Source of the DNA: Fibrobacter sp.
Lineage (GTDB): Bacteria > Fibrobacterota > Fibrobacteria > Fibrobacterales > Fibrobacteraceae
Assembly: GCA_024399015.1 (NCBI GenBank)
Contig: JAKSIC010000005.1
Span: 80,065 to 144,064 of the forward strand
Length of the DNA stretch: 64,000 nt
Direction: 5' to 3'
Shown: positions 14,583 to 23,810 of the stretch, one piece after another
Layout of the letters: each line of letters starts with the position of its first letter
How positions within the stretch are numbered: position 1 is the stretch's first letter
Program-made: the position numbers and the translations under genes
Notes under the pieces: model-generated
What the model was told of the DNA's origin: nothing
What the model saw: the letters and a program-made list of their open reading frames with translations, nothing else
The model's database searches: none

Positions 14583-17267
14583 TTAGTCTTCGAATCTCTT
14601 CTGCTTGTTAGCCTTGATGCCGAAGAGCTTCAGGAAGATACCAGTACCGATCAGCACTATGACTGCAGTCACGATCCAGCCGGTGCTACCGCCCACAGGA
14701 ATCTGGTAGAGAAGCACGGCAATGGCCCAAGCAAGGATCGTCTGAACAGTCGCCATCAGCACGCCAAGACCCAGGCCGATTTCGCGAACCACAACGCCCA
14801 TGGCAGCCAAGCAAGGCACGTACAGCAGGATGAATACCAGGAAGGCAAACACCTGCCAGTTGAACCCGTCGTGACCGCCGTTATGGAAGTAGGAGCGAAG
14901 GTTAGCGTAGATGTCGGCAGTTTCGCTAAGGTCGCCTTCTTCAAGAGCGCCCATGGCGTCTTCGTCAAGTTCAATGCCGGCTGCAGCAAGCTTTGCAAAG
15001 ACTTCTTCGCGGGTCTTTTCATCACCTTCTTCTTCGCCGAAGGTTTCGATAGCGGCGTATTCCTCGCAAGTCAAAACCTTTGCTTCCTGAATTTTATCCA
15101 AGGTTTCCTTCTTCAGTTCTGCAGCGCTTTGGGCTTCAAGTTCGCCAGAGGTTCCCAGGATGTCCGTAAGAGAGCCAAAGACTTCGCTGAGGTTTGCAGG
15201 GATAGAAGAGACTGCTTCAATGAATGCAGCCTTGAGATCAGGAGCACCATCTTCCTCTTCTTCTGCAGGGCATTCGTCAACACCTGCGATGAGAGGCTTT
15301 TCTTCTTCGGCGGGAACTTCTGCTGCGGTGCTATCGGCGGCAGCCACAGTTTCTCCTTCTGGTGCCGGGGCGGTTTCAACAGCCGGGGCTTCCTCAGCGA
15401 CAATTTCTGCGGCTTCAGAAGGTGCAGCGGGTTCAGCCTGAGGGCCTTCCACCGCTTCACTCTTCGGAGCCATGGAGTACAGAGAGTTCATAGTGCCGAT
15501 GACAGCTTCCTTAGCCAGCAATCCGGTAAAGAGGGAAACGGATGCAGGCCAGTTGTCTTCTTCGACACCAAAGGGTTCGAACACCGGAGTAATGGTCTTG
15601 CCTACGGAGGAGAGCAGGCTGTTTTCAGAGTCTGCGTTGCCAGCAGTAAACTTGCCGTCCACATAGCCGAAAGCGTTGAGGAAGCCAAGGACAGCCACAG
15701 CAATGGTAATCACCTTACCGGCGCGAAGCACATAGTCCTTCAGCTTCAGCCAGGAGTGAATCAGCAGGGACTTCAACTTGGGCAAGTGATAGTTAGGCAA
15801 TTCCATCACAAAGTTGCTGGATTGTCCCATAAAGAGGGACTTCTTCAGGAACAAGCCATAAATGATGGCGAATAGAATACCAACCAGGTAGAGGGCGAAC
15901 ACGATGGTTCCCGCCTGTTTTCCAAAGAAGGCTGCTGCGAACAATGCGTACACCGGAAGGCGAGCGCCACAACTCATGAAAGGCACCAGGAAAATAGTGA
16001 GGAAACGTTCGCGCTTGCTTTCGAGAACGCGAGAGCCCATAATGCCCGGAACGCCGCAACCAAAGCCCACCATCATGGGGACAAAGGCACGACCCGGCAA
16101 GCCCAGGAATCGCATAAAGCGGTCTGCCACAAAGGCAGCGCGAGCCATGTAGCCAGAGTCTTCCAGGAAGGTCAGGCACAGGAACATAAAGAAGATGACC
16201 GGAATGAAGGTAGACACGGTCTGGATACCGGCGCCAACACCATTTGCAAGAATTGCAGTAACCCAAGCCGGTGCACCGATAACGTCGGAGAGCAAGTAGC
16301 CGAGACCATCTACAAAAACAGCACCGAAGAGCACATCGAAGAAATCGATGAAAGCACTACCGATAGTCACTGCAACCCAGAACACCAGGTACATGACCAC
16401 CAGGAAGATGGGCAGAGAAAGCCAGCGATTCAAGAGAATAGAATCCAGCTTGTCAGAGAAAGTCTTCTTGGAGCGATTGCCGACAATTACTTCGGAAGCG
16501 ATTTCGTGAGCCATGCTGTAGCGGGCATCGGCCATGACGAATTCAGATTCCTCACCCAGCTTTGCAGTAATTTCCTCGCGATTCAACTTGACTCCGGCAG
16601 CAGCAAACTTGTCTGCATAGCTGTTGCTATTGCCCAGGTACATGAGGGAAACCCAACGGGGGTCCGCATCCAGCATCTTTGCAACAGGAGCTACCTGAGG
16701 TTCCAATTCCTTCACCACAGTTTCAATCTTGTCGCCGTAGGTGAATTCAGTCGGGATGGCAATTTGGCTCGAGATAACATGGGCCATCTGGCTGATGAAA
16801 TTGGTAATACTCTTTTCGCTCACTGCAGAAAGAGGGATTGCGGGCACCCCGAAACGCTTAGAAAGAGCCTCAAGGTCAATATGGAGGCCACGCTTTTCGG
16901 CAATGTCCATCATGTTCACGGCAATGACCATGGGCTGCTGCATATCCACCAACTGTGAAGTCAGGAACATGTTGCGTTCCACATTGGTGGCGTCCATGAT
17001 ATTCACAATCAAGTCGGCTTCGCGTGTCAGCAAGAAATCGACGGCGGCACGCTCATCTTCGGAATTAGCGAAGATGGCGTAAGTACCCGGAAGGTCCACC
17101 ACGCGAATGTGGCGGGCGCCCAGATCAAAATAACCTTCCTTCTTTTCGACAGTAACGCCAGGCCAGTTGCCCACGCTTTGGCGGGAACCGGTGAGGGCGT
17201 TAAATAACGCGGTCTTACCGCAGTTGGGGTTACCTGCAATAGCAATAGTAAACGGTTTCGGTGCCAT
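14583..17267 (-). CDS. feoB: Ferrous iron transporter FeoB with a large low-complexity insert
   Basis: This 894-residue inner-membrane protein imports Fe2+. The N-terminal GTPase domain shows GNPNCGKT at residues 12-19, VVDLPGTYAI and NIMDATN. The membrane core carries SCGARLPVY and LTFLEDSGYMAR. After GLLAKEAVIGTMNSLYSM (about residue 597) comes an insert of roughly 85 residues very rich in alanine, glutamate and proline, followed by a helical segment to about residue 790, before the usual FVLLYxPC-type helix (FILLYVPCLAA). Typical FeoB proteins are about 650-800 residues, so this insert explains the excess. It lies two bases after feoA and is part of dtxR-feoA-feoB. Confidence 0.96.
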   Translation of the reverse strand: MAPKPFTIAIAGNPNCGKTALFNALTGSRQSVGNWPGVTVEKKEGYFDLGARHIRVVDLPGTYAIFANSEDERAAVDFLLTREADLIVNIMDATNVERNMFLTSQLVDMQQPMVIAVNMMDIAEKRGLHIDLEALSKRFGVPAIPLSAVSEKSITNFISQMAHVISSQIAIPTEFTYGDKIETVVKELEPQVAPVAKMLDADPRWVSLMYLGNSNSYADKFAAAGVKLNREEITAKLGEESEFVMADARYSMAHEIASEVIVGNRSKKTFSDKLDSILLNRWLSLPIFLVVMYLVFWVAVTIGSAFIDFFDVLFGAVFVDGLGYLLSDVIGAPAWVTAILANGVGAGIQTVSTFIPVIFFMFLCLTFLEDSGYMARAAFVADRFMRFLGLPGRAFVPMMVGFGCGVPGIMGSRVLESKRERFLTIFLVPFMSCGARLPVYALFAAAFFGKQAGTIVFALYLVGILFAIIYGLFLKKSLFMGQSSNFVMELPNYHLPKLKSLLIHSWLKLKDYVLRAGKVITIAVAVLGFLNAFGYVDGKFTAGNADSENSLLSSVGKTITPVFEPFGVEEDNWPASVSLFTGLLAKEAVIGTMNSLYSMAPKSEAVEGPQAEPAAPSEAAEIVAEEAPAVETAPAPEGETVAAADSTAAEVPAEEEKPLIAGVDECPAEEEEDGAPDLKAAFIEAVSSIPANLSEVFGSLTDILGTSGELEAQSAAELKKETLDKIQEAKVLTCEEYAAIETFGEEEGDEKTREEVFAKLAAAGIELDEDAMGALEEGDLSETADIYANLRSYFHNGGHDGFNWQVFAFLVFILLYVPCLAAMGVVVREIGLGLGVLMATVQTILAWAIAVLLYQIPVGGSTGWIVTAVIVLIGTGIFLKLFGIKANKQKRFED

Positions 17268-17269
17268 TG

Positions 17270-17554
17270 TTACACTCTCTTCAAATTCAATACGTTGCCT
17301 TCTTCCCTACGCAAGGAAAGGCGGTAGCTTAAGACACTCACTTCGATGGGATCGCCCAAGGGAGCAATCTGCATCACTTCCAGAGTCACACCGCGCACAA
17401 GGCCCATGGAGAGCAACTTGGACTTGTATCGGGCATCGCCATCGTTGTAGCCAACGATTTCGACCTTGTCACCCTTCTTCAGTTCAGAAAATTTCGGTTC
17501 GGCATTCCACTTCTTGGTGGACTTGGGAGAACCGCAGCCGCAATTACAGCTCAT
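17270..17554 (-). CDS. feoA: FeoA-family ferrous iron transport accessory protein
   Basis: This 94-residue cytoplasmic protein has an SH3-like fold, recognised by FSELKKGDKVEIVGY, LLSMGLVRGVTLEVMQIAPLGDPIEV and the final LRREEGNVLNL. FeoA assists FeoB. The N-terminus MSCNCGCGSPKS is unusually cysteine-rich (three cysteines in the first six residues) and could bind a metal or cluster, though this is inference. Its start codon overlaps the stop of the regulator gene (TAATG), and feoB follows immediately, so the three genes form a tight operon. Confidence 0.93.
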   Translation of the reverse strand: MSCNCGCGSPKSTKKWNAEPKFSELKKGDKVEIVGYNDGDARYKSKLLSMGLVRGVTLEVMQIAPLGDPIEVSVLSYRLSLRREEGNVLNLKRV

Positions 17555-17985
17555 TACTTACTCCTTGCAACCTTGGGCTTTTTAAGGCTTGCAGTTACAG
17601 TGATATTGGAAGGCTTCATGAAGTCTTCAATTTTCGACAAAGTCTCAGCGGACAGAATATGCTCCATGCAGCAAGCGTCCTTATCGGCAATGGCTTCGGA
17701 AACACCGAGACGAATTAAGAATCCTTTCAGTAGGATGTGACGGTTCAGGACATCAGCTGCAGCCTTCTCCCCCGCTTCCGTCAGTTCCACACCACTATAG
17801 GGCTCCTGTGTGACCAGGCCCAGCTTTTTCAATTCCAGGATGGCCTTTGCCACAGAAGGCATTTTCACGGAAAGAGCAGCGGCGATATCCTTGACACGGG
17901 CGATACCGTGGGCCATACGTAGCATATGAACCATTTCCAGATAGTCCTCTAGGCTCTGCGTGAGTTTGGTGTGTTCGTTTTCCAT
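17554..17985 (-). CDS. DtxR/MntR-family metal-dependent transcriptional regulator
   Basis: This 143-residue repressor has an N-terminal winged helix (residues 1-65, with SLEDYLEMVHML and VKMPSVAKAILELKKLGLV). The dimerisation and metal-binding half contains DKDACCMEHILS, the characteristic D-x-x-C-x-x-E-H ligand cluster. It lacks the C-terminal SH3-like domain, as in MntR and in the short regulators found with feo genes. AGAGGTAAC precedes the ATG. It heads the operon with feoA and feoB. Four operator-like sites in its promoter suggest autoregulation. Iron is the likelier cofactor given the neighbours, but manganese cannot be excluded. Confidence 0.93.
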   Translation of the reverse strand: MENEHTKLTQSLEDYLEMVHMLRMAHGIARVKDIAAALSVKMPSVAKAILELKKLGLVTQEPYSGVELTEAGEKAAADVLNRHILLKGFLIRLGVSEAIADKDACCMEHILSAETLSKIEDFMKPSNITVTASLKKPKVARSK

Positions 17986-18001
17986 TGTTACCTCTTTTTT
18001 G

Positions 18002-18075
18002 TTAGCCGAGACTAAAAATAGTTAACCTAGACTAATTAGTCAAGGCTAATTTCAATATTTTTTAGTTATGACTAA
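18002..18075. promoter_or_regulatory. Array of four DtxR-type operators in the regulator/feo promoter
   Basis: Four 14-bp sites lie within 74 bp: TTAGCCGAGACTAA (18002-18015), TTAACCTAGACTAA (18022-18035, one base off), TTAGTCAAGGCTAA (18036-18049) and TTAGTTATGACTAA (18062-18075). The middle two abut and form a 28-bp imperfect palindrome. Start-to-start spacings are 20, 14 and 26 bp. The array sits 17 bp from the regulator start codon and about 130 bp from the divergent outer-membrane protein gene, so it may control both. Confidence 0.75.
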
Positions 18076-18206
18076 CTTTTTCTTTTTCAACATTCATTTT
18101 TCGTTTGTTTTTCAGTACTTAGCGGGCGATAGCTGCGATGATCAAAGGTATTTATGCTATTTTATTGTTATAAATGAGGCAGAAGAAGGACCTCACTGGA
18201 GTTAGA

Positions 18207-18929
18207 ATGAAGAAGATTTTCGCAACATTGGTAGGTCTGGTTTTGGCCACCGGCATCTCGTTTGCAGAGGATTCCGCTAAAAACGATTCCCGTTTTGGTG
18301 CAGGCGTCAAGGCTGCCTTTGATTACGGCATGATGTACGGATTTGAAGAAGATATTGACGGAACCGACGGAAACCCCTCCGGTTTTGGTTTCGACGCCGG
18401 CTTGATGTTCCGTTTGAACCTGGCCAAGGGTCTCTACTTCGCTCCCGAAGTGAACTTCGCCTACACAAGCACCAGCCACAAGTTTCTAAAAAAAGAACGT
18501 TCCTACACGTCCATGGACTTGGAAATTCCATTGATGTTCCGTGCTTCTTTCGCTTTCTTGGAGAAACTCTATATTACTGCCGGTCCTCAAATCGTATTGA
18601 ACCTGAGCAACGAATCTGACATTCCTCCCATGGCTGATGGTAGCACCTTATTGGGCGGAATGGCAAATGGTGCTATGTCCGCTCTCGGCTATACCGAACA
18701 CACCGAACAAGGTTTCTTTAACTTCGGCATCGCAGCAGGCCTTGGCTACAATATCGTCGGCGGCCTCAACATTGACGCAAGATTCTACATGGGCTTCATG
18801 GAACTGTTCCCCGACACAAAAGCTATTGGATATGACGACGTTGAACCTGGAGACGCCTTTACATACATCAATATGCACGGCGCAAAGATGACGAAGTTCA
18901 AGGTGGGCGTTAGTTACTGGTTCATGTAA
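18207..18929 (+). CDS. Outer-membrane beta-barrel protein (PorT/OMP_b-brl type)
   Basis: This 240-residue exported protein begins MKKIFATLVGLVLATGISFA, a clear signal peptide. It then has repeated amphipathic strands typical of small eight- to ten-stranded barrels, such as GFGFDAGLMFRLNLAKGLYFAPEVNFAY, and ends KFKVGVSYWFM. The start at 18207 follows GGAG at good spacing; a longer in-frame reading from 18174 is less likely. It is divergent from the iron regulator and shares the operator array, so it may be metal-responsive. The stop codon overlaps the next start (TAATG), coupling it to the NAD(P)HX repair gene, which is an odd pairing. Confidence 0.85.
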   Translation: MKKIFATLVGLVLATGISFAEDSAKNDSRFGAGVKAAFDYGMMYGFEEDIDGTDGNPSGFGFDAGLMFRLNLAKGLYFAPEVNFAYTSTSHKFLKKERSYTSMDLEIPLMFRASFAFLEKLYITAGPQIVLNLSNESDIPPMADGSTLLGGMANGAMSALGYTEHTEQGFFNFGIAAGLGYNIVGGLNIDARFYMGFMELFPDTKAIGYDDVEPGDAFTYINMHGAKMTKFKVGVSYWFM

Positions 18930-20542
18930 TGATTTTTCGGGGGTGCACGCCAATTATTTCAGCCGCAGCAATGCGGAGTCTTGATAACGAGACCAAGTTG
19001 TTCAACACAAGGAACAACGGTTTTGGAAGCTATGGCGAGGGTTCAGAAGCCGGGGCCATGACCGCCATCGAAGCGGGCTACGTGCTGATGAAAGAAGCCG
19101 GCGCCGCACTCTTTGAACGAGTCAAGGAAATTCTTGGCGGGCGCCGCGACGTTATAGAGGCGAACCATTCCCACGTGGCTGTTTTCGTTGGTGGAGGCAA
19201 TAACGGCGGCGACGGCCTGGTTCTTGCCACAAGGCTTATTGAAGAAGGCATTCCCTGTACCGTTTATTCTCTTGCAAAGCCTGAAACTTTCAAGAACGAA
19301 GCTCGCATGGCCTTCGAGGATTTCAAGGCAAACCGCGGCAAACTGATTTACGTAAACGGCAACTTGCCCAAGGCACCCCACTTCGACCTCGTTGTTGATT
19401 GCATGCTAGGCAACGGCACCTCCGGCGAGCTTCGCCCTGCTTTTGCTCAAGTGGTCGAAGCAATCAACAGCTGGGGCATTCCCGTGTTGGCTGCGGACGC
19501 GCCCACAGGTTTTGATTCGCTGGAACATCACCGCGGAGAGGTTTGCATCAAGGCTTCCGAAACCATGCTTTTCGGTTTGCCTCGCCTTGACGCCTTCACC
19601 AGCGAAGGATCCGAGGTTTTCGGAAAGGTGAAGGTGGCCCAACTCCACTACCCGCTGGAACTGATACAGAAGTTTGACGAAAATCTCTACCTGGCAGACG
19701 AAAGTTTTATTCCAGAACTGCTTCCGTTGCGAAACGAAAGCGGAGAAAAACGTTCCCAGGGTACCGCCATGATTATCGCAGGTTCCGGCAACATGACCGG
19801 GGCCGCATTCCTTTGCACAAAGGCGGCCTTGCGCAGCGGCGCAGGCCTTATAACGTTGGCAACACCAAAAGCAATTTTGCCTATTCTGCAATCCAAACTT
19901 GTGGAACCTGTTTTCTGCGGTTTAGGAGACAAGAATTGCGACATAATTTCTGTATCCCACATATTGCAGTTGCAAGAAAGGGCAAAGCACCAAAGCGCGA
20001 TAGCCATAGGTCCAGGCCTTGGAACGGATCCCGAAACCCAGGACGCAATCCGCGTATTCCTAACTGGTTTGAACGTTCCCGTAGTAATCGACGCCGACGC
20101 CATCAACGCCTGTGGTTCAGCATTCTTCTGCATCCAAGGCGGGCCAACGCAAGCCATCATCACGCCTCACAAGCGCGAATGGGAAAGAAACTTCGGCCCC
20201 TTGCCCACAAACGAAAATTTCTATCCGGAATACCTCCGGAATTTCGCAAAGCAGTTTAACATCGTCATTTTGCTGAAAGGTTCCCCCACCTACGTGGCTC
20301 TTCCCGACGGAAAGGTCTTTGTCATTCCTGCCAGAAATTCTGGAATGGCCAAGGGCGGAAGCGGCGACGTTCTCACAGGCATTATCGCATCACTTTTGGC
20401 GCAAGGCCTTACCACTGGCGACGCCGCAGTACTAGGCGCATTACTCCACCAAAAGGCCGGCCGCCTGACTCGAAAAGATTTGGGCGCCTACTCCATGCTG
20501 CCCAGCGATGTCATTGACCATTTGCATCTTGCATTCGGTTAA
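18929..20542 (+). CDS. nnrD: Bifunctional NAD(P)HX epimerase / ADP-dependent dehydratase
   Basis: This 537-residue metabolite-repair enzyme restores damaged hydrated NADH and NADPH. The N-terminal epimerase domain (about 1-220) has FVGGGNNGGDGLVLATRL and DAPTGFDS. The C-terminal ribokinase-like dehydratase (about 245-530) has AIGPGLGTDPET, IDADAINA, ITPHKREW and the GMAKGGSGDVLTGIIASLLAQG nucleotide motif. Fusion of the two domains is the usual bacterial arrangement. The ATG at 18929 overlaps the previous stop, and the true N-terminus could be a little further in, near AAAMRSLDNETK. Confidence 0.95.
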   Translation: MIFRGCTPIISAAAMRSLDNETKLFNTRNNGFGSYGEGSEAGAMTAIEAGYVLMKEAGAALFERVKEILGGRRDVIEANHSHVAVFVGGGNNGGDGLVLATRLIEEGIPCTVYSLAKPETFKNEARMAFEDFKANRGKLIYVNGNLPKAPHFDLVVDCMLGNGTSGELRPAFAQVVEAINSWGIPVLAADAPTGFDSLEHHRGEVCIKASETMLFGLPRLDAFTSEGSEVFGKVKVAQLHYPLELIQKFDENLYLADESFIPELLPLRNESGEKRSQGTAMIIAGSGNMTGAAFLCTKAALRSGAGLITLATPKAILPILQSKLVEPVFCGLGDKNCDIISVSHILQLQERAKHQSAIAIGPGLGTDPETQDAIRVFLTGLNVPVVIDADAINACGSAFFCIQGGPTQAIITPHKREWERNFGPLPTNENFYPEYLRNFAKQFNIVILLKGSPTYVALPDGKVFVIPARNSGMAKGGSGDVLTGIIASLLAQGLTTGDAAVLGALLHQKAGRLTRKDLGAYSMLPSDVIDHLHLAFG

Positions 20543-20587
20543 CAAAAACTCTGCCGACCTTCACATTATTTTTTCTACATTCAAAGT

Positions 20588-23443
20588 ATGGCCGAAAAGA
20601 CTTTACTACTTCTTGATTCCTACGCTCTTGCGTTCCGCATGTTCTACGCTTACAGCCAGAACCCGCTGAAAAACAGCAAGGACGAAGACGTATCCATGAT
20701 GCATGGCTACTGGGGTGCAGTGTTGCGCATTCTTGCAAAGCACAAACCGACACACTTTGCCATTGCCCGAGATGTAGCACACACCAAGACTTTCCGCCAC
20801 GAACTTTACCCCGACTACAAGGCCAATCGCGGCCCCATGCCCGAAGAAATGGCAGCCCAGATGCCGTTGCTTGGCGAAAGCCTTGCCGCCAGCGGAATTC
20901 CTCTTTTGTCTGAGCCCGGCTACGAAGCCGACGACGTAATGGCAAGTACCGCCGTAGCTGCCGCAGAGGCGGGATTTGACCGAATCCTTATCATCAGTAA
21001 GGATAAGGACATGAGCCAAATCGTAAACGACAAGATTCACTTGTTCCATTTGGAAAAAGGCGCCGACGGCATCGATTTCGGCCCGGAACAAGTCGTTGAA
21101 AAGTACGGTTTACCTCCTGAAAAAATTCGTGATTACCTGGCATTGATGGGCGACGCCAGCGATAACGTACCCGGCGTCCCGAAGGTTGGCCCCAAAACCG
21201 CCATTACCCTTCTTGAAGAATACGGCGACATGGACAACATTTACGCCAACATCGATAACATCAAGAAGAAAGGTTTGCACGACAACTTGGCAAACAACCG
21301 CGAACAGGCTTTCCTGAGCCGCGAACTTGTAACCTTGCAGACCAAGCGAGCTTTCAGTGGAAACCTGGACGCACTGGAATACAACGGCATTCACGTAGAC
21401 ACCTTGGCAGAAATGTTCAAGGAGCACGAAATCAACAGCCTGTTGCGTTTGCTGGAGAACATCCCCAGCAAGACAGGGTTTGTGAAGAGCGAGGGTTCCG
21501 ATTCCGCAAGCGCCGTAGACGGAGCTGCCGCAGAAGTTGTCAGCGCAGACTTTGACCTACCGAAAGATGTTCCGCCCACCTACATTTGCGTAGATTCCAA
21601 TGAAATCTTCGAACAGATGAAGGCTGAATTTGCGGCATCCAACTTGATTGGCGTTGATACGGAAACCGACGGCCTTGACCCCATGCAATGCAACATCGTG
21701 GGCTTGTGCCTAGCTGCTGTTGACCCCACCGAGGATTCGGCTGAGAATAGCGCGGCCACCGTAAGCAAGGGTTACTACATTCCCTTGAATCACACCGATG
21801 AAATCGGGTTCCCGCTCCCCGCGGGCAAGAACGGAAACTTCGACGTAAACCTGGTCAAGGACTGGTTCGTTGAATTCTGGGACGAGAAACATACCTTCGT
21901 TTTCCATAATGCAAAATTTGACCTTCATGTTTTGGCACGAGCATTCGGCTTGTCCATCGCTCAAATTGAAAAGGCAAACATTGTAGACACCCTGATCGCC
22001 GCCTGGATGCTTTCTCCGGGCGCCACAGGACTTGGCCTTGACAACATGGTGATGCAGAAGCTGCAGCACGAAATGATTCCCATCGAGAATCTCATTGGCC
22101 GCGGCAAGAACCAAATTACCTTCAACCGCACCCGCGTTCCCGAGGCCACCGAATACGGCGCCGAAGACGCGGTTTACACCTTGCGTTTGTGGGCGCCCCT
22201 CCAGAAGGAACTTCAGAAACTGGACTACGAAAAGTATTTCTTCAACCAGGAAATGCCTTTGCTGAAAGTTCTTTTCCAGATGGAATCTGAGGGCATCGCC
22301 ATCGACGTTCCTACCCTAAAGCGTTTGGAACAGGAACTGCAACGCCGCATTGAAAATCTTGAAAAAGAAATCTGCGACATGGCCGGTTGCGAATTCAACA
22401 TCGGAAGCCCCAAGCAGTTGGGCGAAGTTCTTTTCGACACCCTGGGCCTGCCCGAAATCAAGAAGCGCAGTACCGACGCCGCCGTTCTGGAGGAACTGAG
22501 TTTCAAGACCGCCCACCCCATCGTTTTCTCCATCATCGAGTACCGCGAACTGAAGAAAATGCAAAGCACCTACATCTCGGTGCTTCCCACCCTAGTGAAC
22601 CCCGAGACCAAGCGCATTCACACCAGCTTTATCCAGTGGGGTACAGCAACGGGCCGCTTGAGCAGTCGCGATCCCAACCTGCAGAACATTCCAGTTCGTA
22701 GCGACTTGGGCAAAAAGATCCGCGCCGCATTTGTCCCGCAGAATCCAGACAACGTCATTCTCGCTGTGGACTACTCCCAGATTGAATTGCGCATGCTGGC
22801 ACACTTAAGTGGAGACCAGGCCCTCATCGATTCCTACAAGAACGACATCGACATTCACGCCCGCACCGCGGCGGCGATTTACGGCGTACCTCTGGAAAAC
22901 GTCACCAGCGACATGCGCCGCGACGCCAAGGTGGTGAACTTCGGCGTACTTTACGGCATGACCGCCTTCCGCCTCAGCCGCGACCTGAAAATTCCCATGG
23001 GCCAGGCCAAGGACTTTATTACCGGCTACTTCGACATGTATCAGGGCGTTCAAGACTTTATCGAAAGCACCAAGGCAACAGCCCACCGCGACGGTTACGT
23101 AGAAACCCTTACAGGCCGCCGCCGCTACATCGCAGGCATCGACAGTTCCGACCGTATGGAATCCCAGATGGCAGAACGTATGGCAGTGAACACCCCCGTG
23201 CAGGGCAGTGCCGCTGACCTCATCAAGATCGCCATGATCCGCATCCAGAAACGCATCAACGACGAACAACTCCCCCTCCGCATGATGCTGCAGGTTCACG
23301 ACGAACTTGTATTTGAATGCCCCAAGGACCGCGTCGAGGAACTGAGCGCCATGGTAAAATCCGAAATGGAAAATGCCATGCAGCTCCAGGTACCGTTAGT
23401 CGCCAGCGTCGGTTTCGGCGAAAACTGGCTTATTGCACATTAA
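20588..23443 (+). CDS. polA: DNA polymerase I
   Basis: This 951-residue repair and Okazaki-processing polymerase has three domains. The 5'-nuclease (about 1-290) has LLLDSYALAFRMFYA and the helix-hairpin-helix GVPKVGPKTA. The 3'-5' exonuclease (about 340-530) has the DTETDG metal site near residue 355, so proofreading appears intact. The polymerase domain has DYSQIELRMLAHLS near 727 (motif A), RRDAKVVNFGVLYG (motif B) and QVHDELVFE near 903 (motif C). The length is normal. It stands 45 bp after the NAD(P)HX repair gene. Confidence 0.97.
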   Translation: MAEKTLLLLDSYALAFRMFYAYSQNPLKNSKDEDVSMMHGYWGAVLRILAKHKPTHFAIARDVAHTKTFRHELYPDYKANRGPMPEEMAAQMPLLGESLAASGIPLLSEPGYEADDVMASTAVAAAEAGFDRILIISKDKDMSQIVNDKIHLFHLEKGADGIDFGPEQVVEKYGLPPEKIRDYLALMGDASDNVPGVPKVGPKTAITLLEEYGDMDNIYANIDNIKKKGLHDNLANNREQAFLSRELVTLQTKRAFSGNLDALEYNGIHVDTLAEMFKEHEINSLLRLLENIPSKTGFVKSEGSDSASAVDGAAAEVVSADFDLPKDVPPTYICVDSNEIFEQMKAEFAASNLIGVDTETDGLDPMQCNIVGLCLAAVDPTEDSAENSAATVSKGYYIPLNHTDEIGFPLPAGKNGNFDVNLVKDWFVEFWDEKHTFVFHNAKFDLHVLARAFGLSIAQIEKANIVDTLIAAWMLSPGATGLGLDNMVMQKLQHEMIPIENLIGRGKNQITFNRTRVPEATEYGAEDAVYTLRLWAPLQKELQKLDYEKYFFNQEMPLLKVLFQMESEGIAIDVPTLKRLEQELQRRIENLEKEICDMAGCEFNIGSPKQLGEVLFDTLGLPEIKKRSTDAAVLEELSFKTAHPIVFSIIEYRELKKMQSTYISVLPTLVNPETKRIHTSFIQWGTATGRLSSRDPNLQNIPVRSDLGKKIRAAFVPQNPDNVILAVDYSQIELRMLAHLSGDQALIDSYKNDIDIHARTAAAIYGVPLENVTSDMRRDAKVVNFGVLYGMTAFRLSRDLKIPMGQAKDFITGYFDMYQGVQDFIESTKATAHRDGYVETLTGRRRYIAGIDSSDRMESQMAERMAVNTPVQGSAADLIKIAMIRIQKRINDEQLPLRMMLQVHDELVFECPKDRVEELSAMVKSEMENAMQLQVPLVASVGFGENWLIAH

Positions 23444-23486
23444 CCCATTGAACCGAGCCCAAGCGCCCACACCAAAAGAGGAAAAT

Positions 23487-23600
23487 ATGGCAAACGAACC
23501 CAAGAAGAAAATGTCCACCAAGACCGCCATCCTTTTGATCATCGGATTGCTGGTGGTCTGCAATGCCATCGTGATTATTGGCAGCCAGATGGCTCACTAA
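23487..23600 (+). CDS. Single-span membrane peptide, 37 residues
   Basis: This short frame starts MANEPKKKMSTKTAILL and ends GSQMAH. A positively charged N-terminus precedes one hydrophobic helix (residues 14-32), suggesting an inner-membrane peptide with the N-terminus inside. AGAGGA stands six bases before the ATG, an excellent ribosome binding site, and a terminator follows about 45 bp after the stop. It lies 43 bp downstream of polA and is probably co-transcribed. The function is unknown. Confidence 0.6.
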   Translation: MANEPKKKMSTKTAILLIIGLLVVCNAIVIIGSQMAH

Positions 23601-23646
23601 ACTTCGCGAAGTCAAATTCAAGAACCATTTTGCGCAACTATAACAC

Positions 23647-23676
23647 GGCTCCGTCTACCAAGACGGGGCTATTTTC
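23647..23676 (+). terminator. Intrinsic terminator after polA and the small membrane ORF
   Basis: GGCTCCGTCT pairs with AGACGGGGCT, with two G-T pairs, around a four-base loop (ACCA), followed by ATTTT. Confidence 0.75.
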
Positions 23677-23810
23677 ACGCCAAATAATAACACACTTATC
23701 ATAGTTTTGAGCTTTTTATTGATTTTTTATCAACGATTTTTGCAAAAAACTATTAATGAACAACATCTTTCAAAACTTATATTACGGTCGGTGTTAAAAA
23801 GGGAGTTGTG

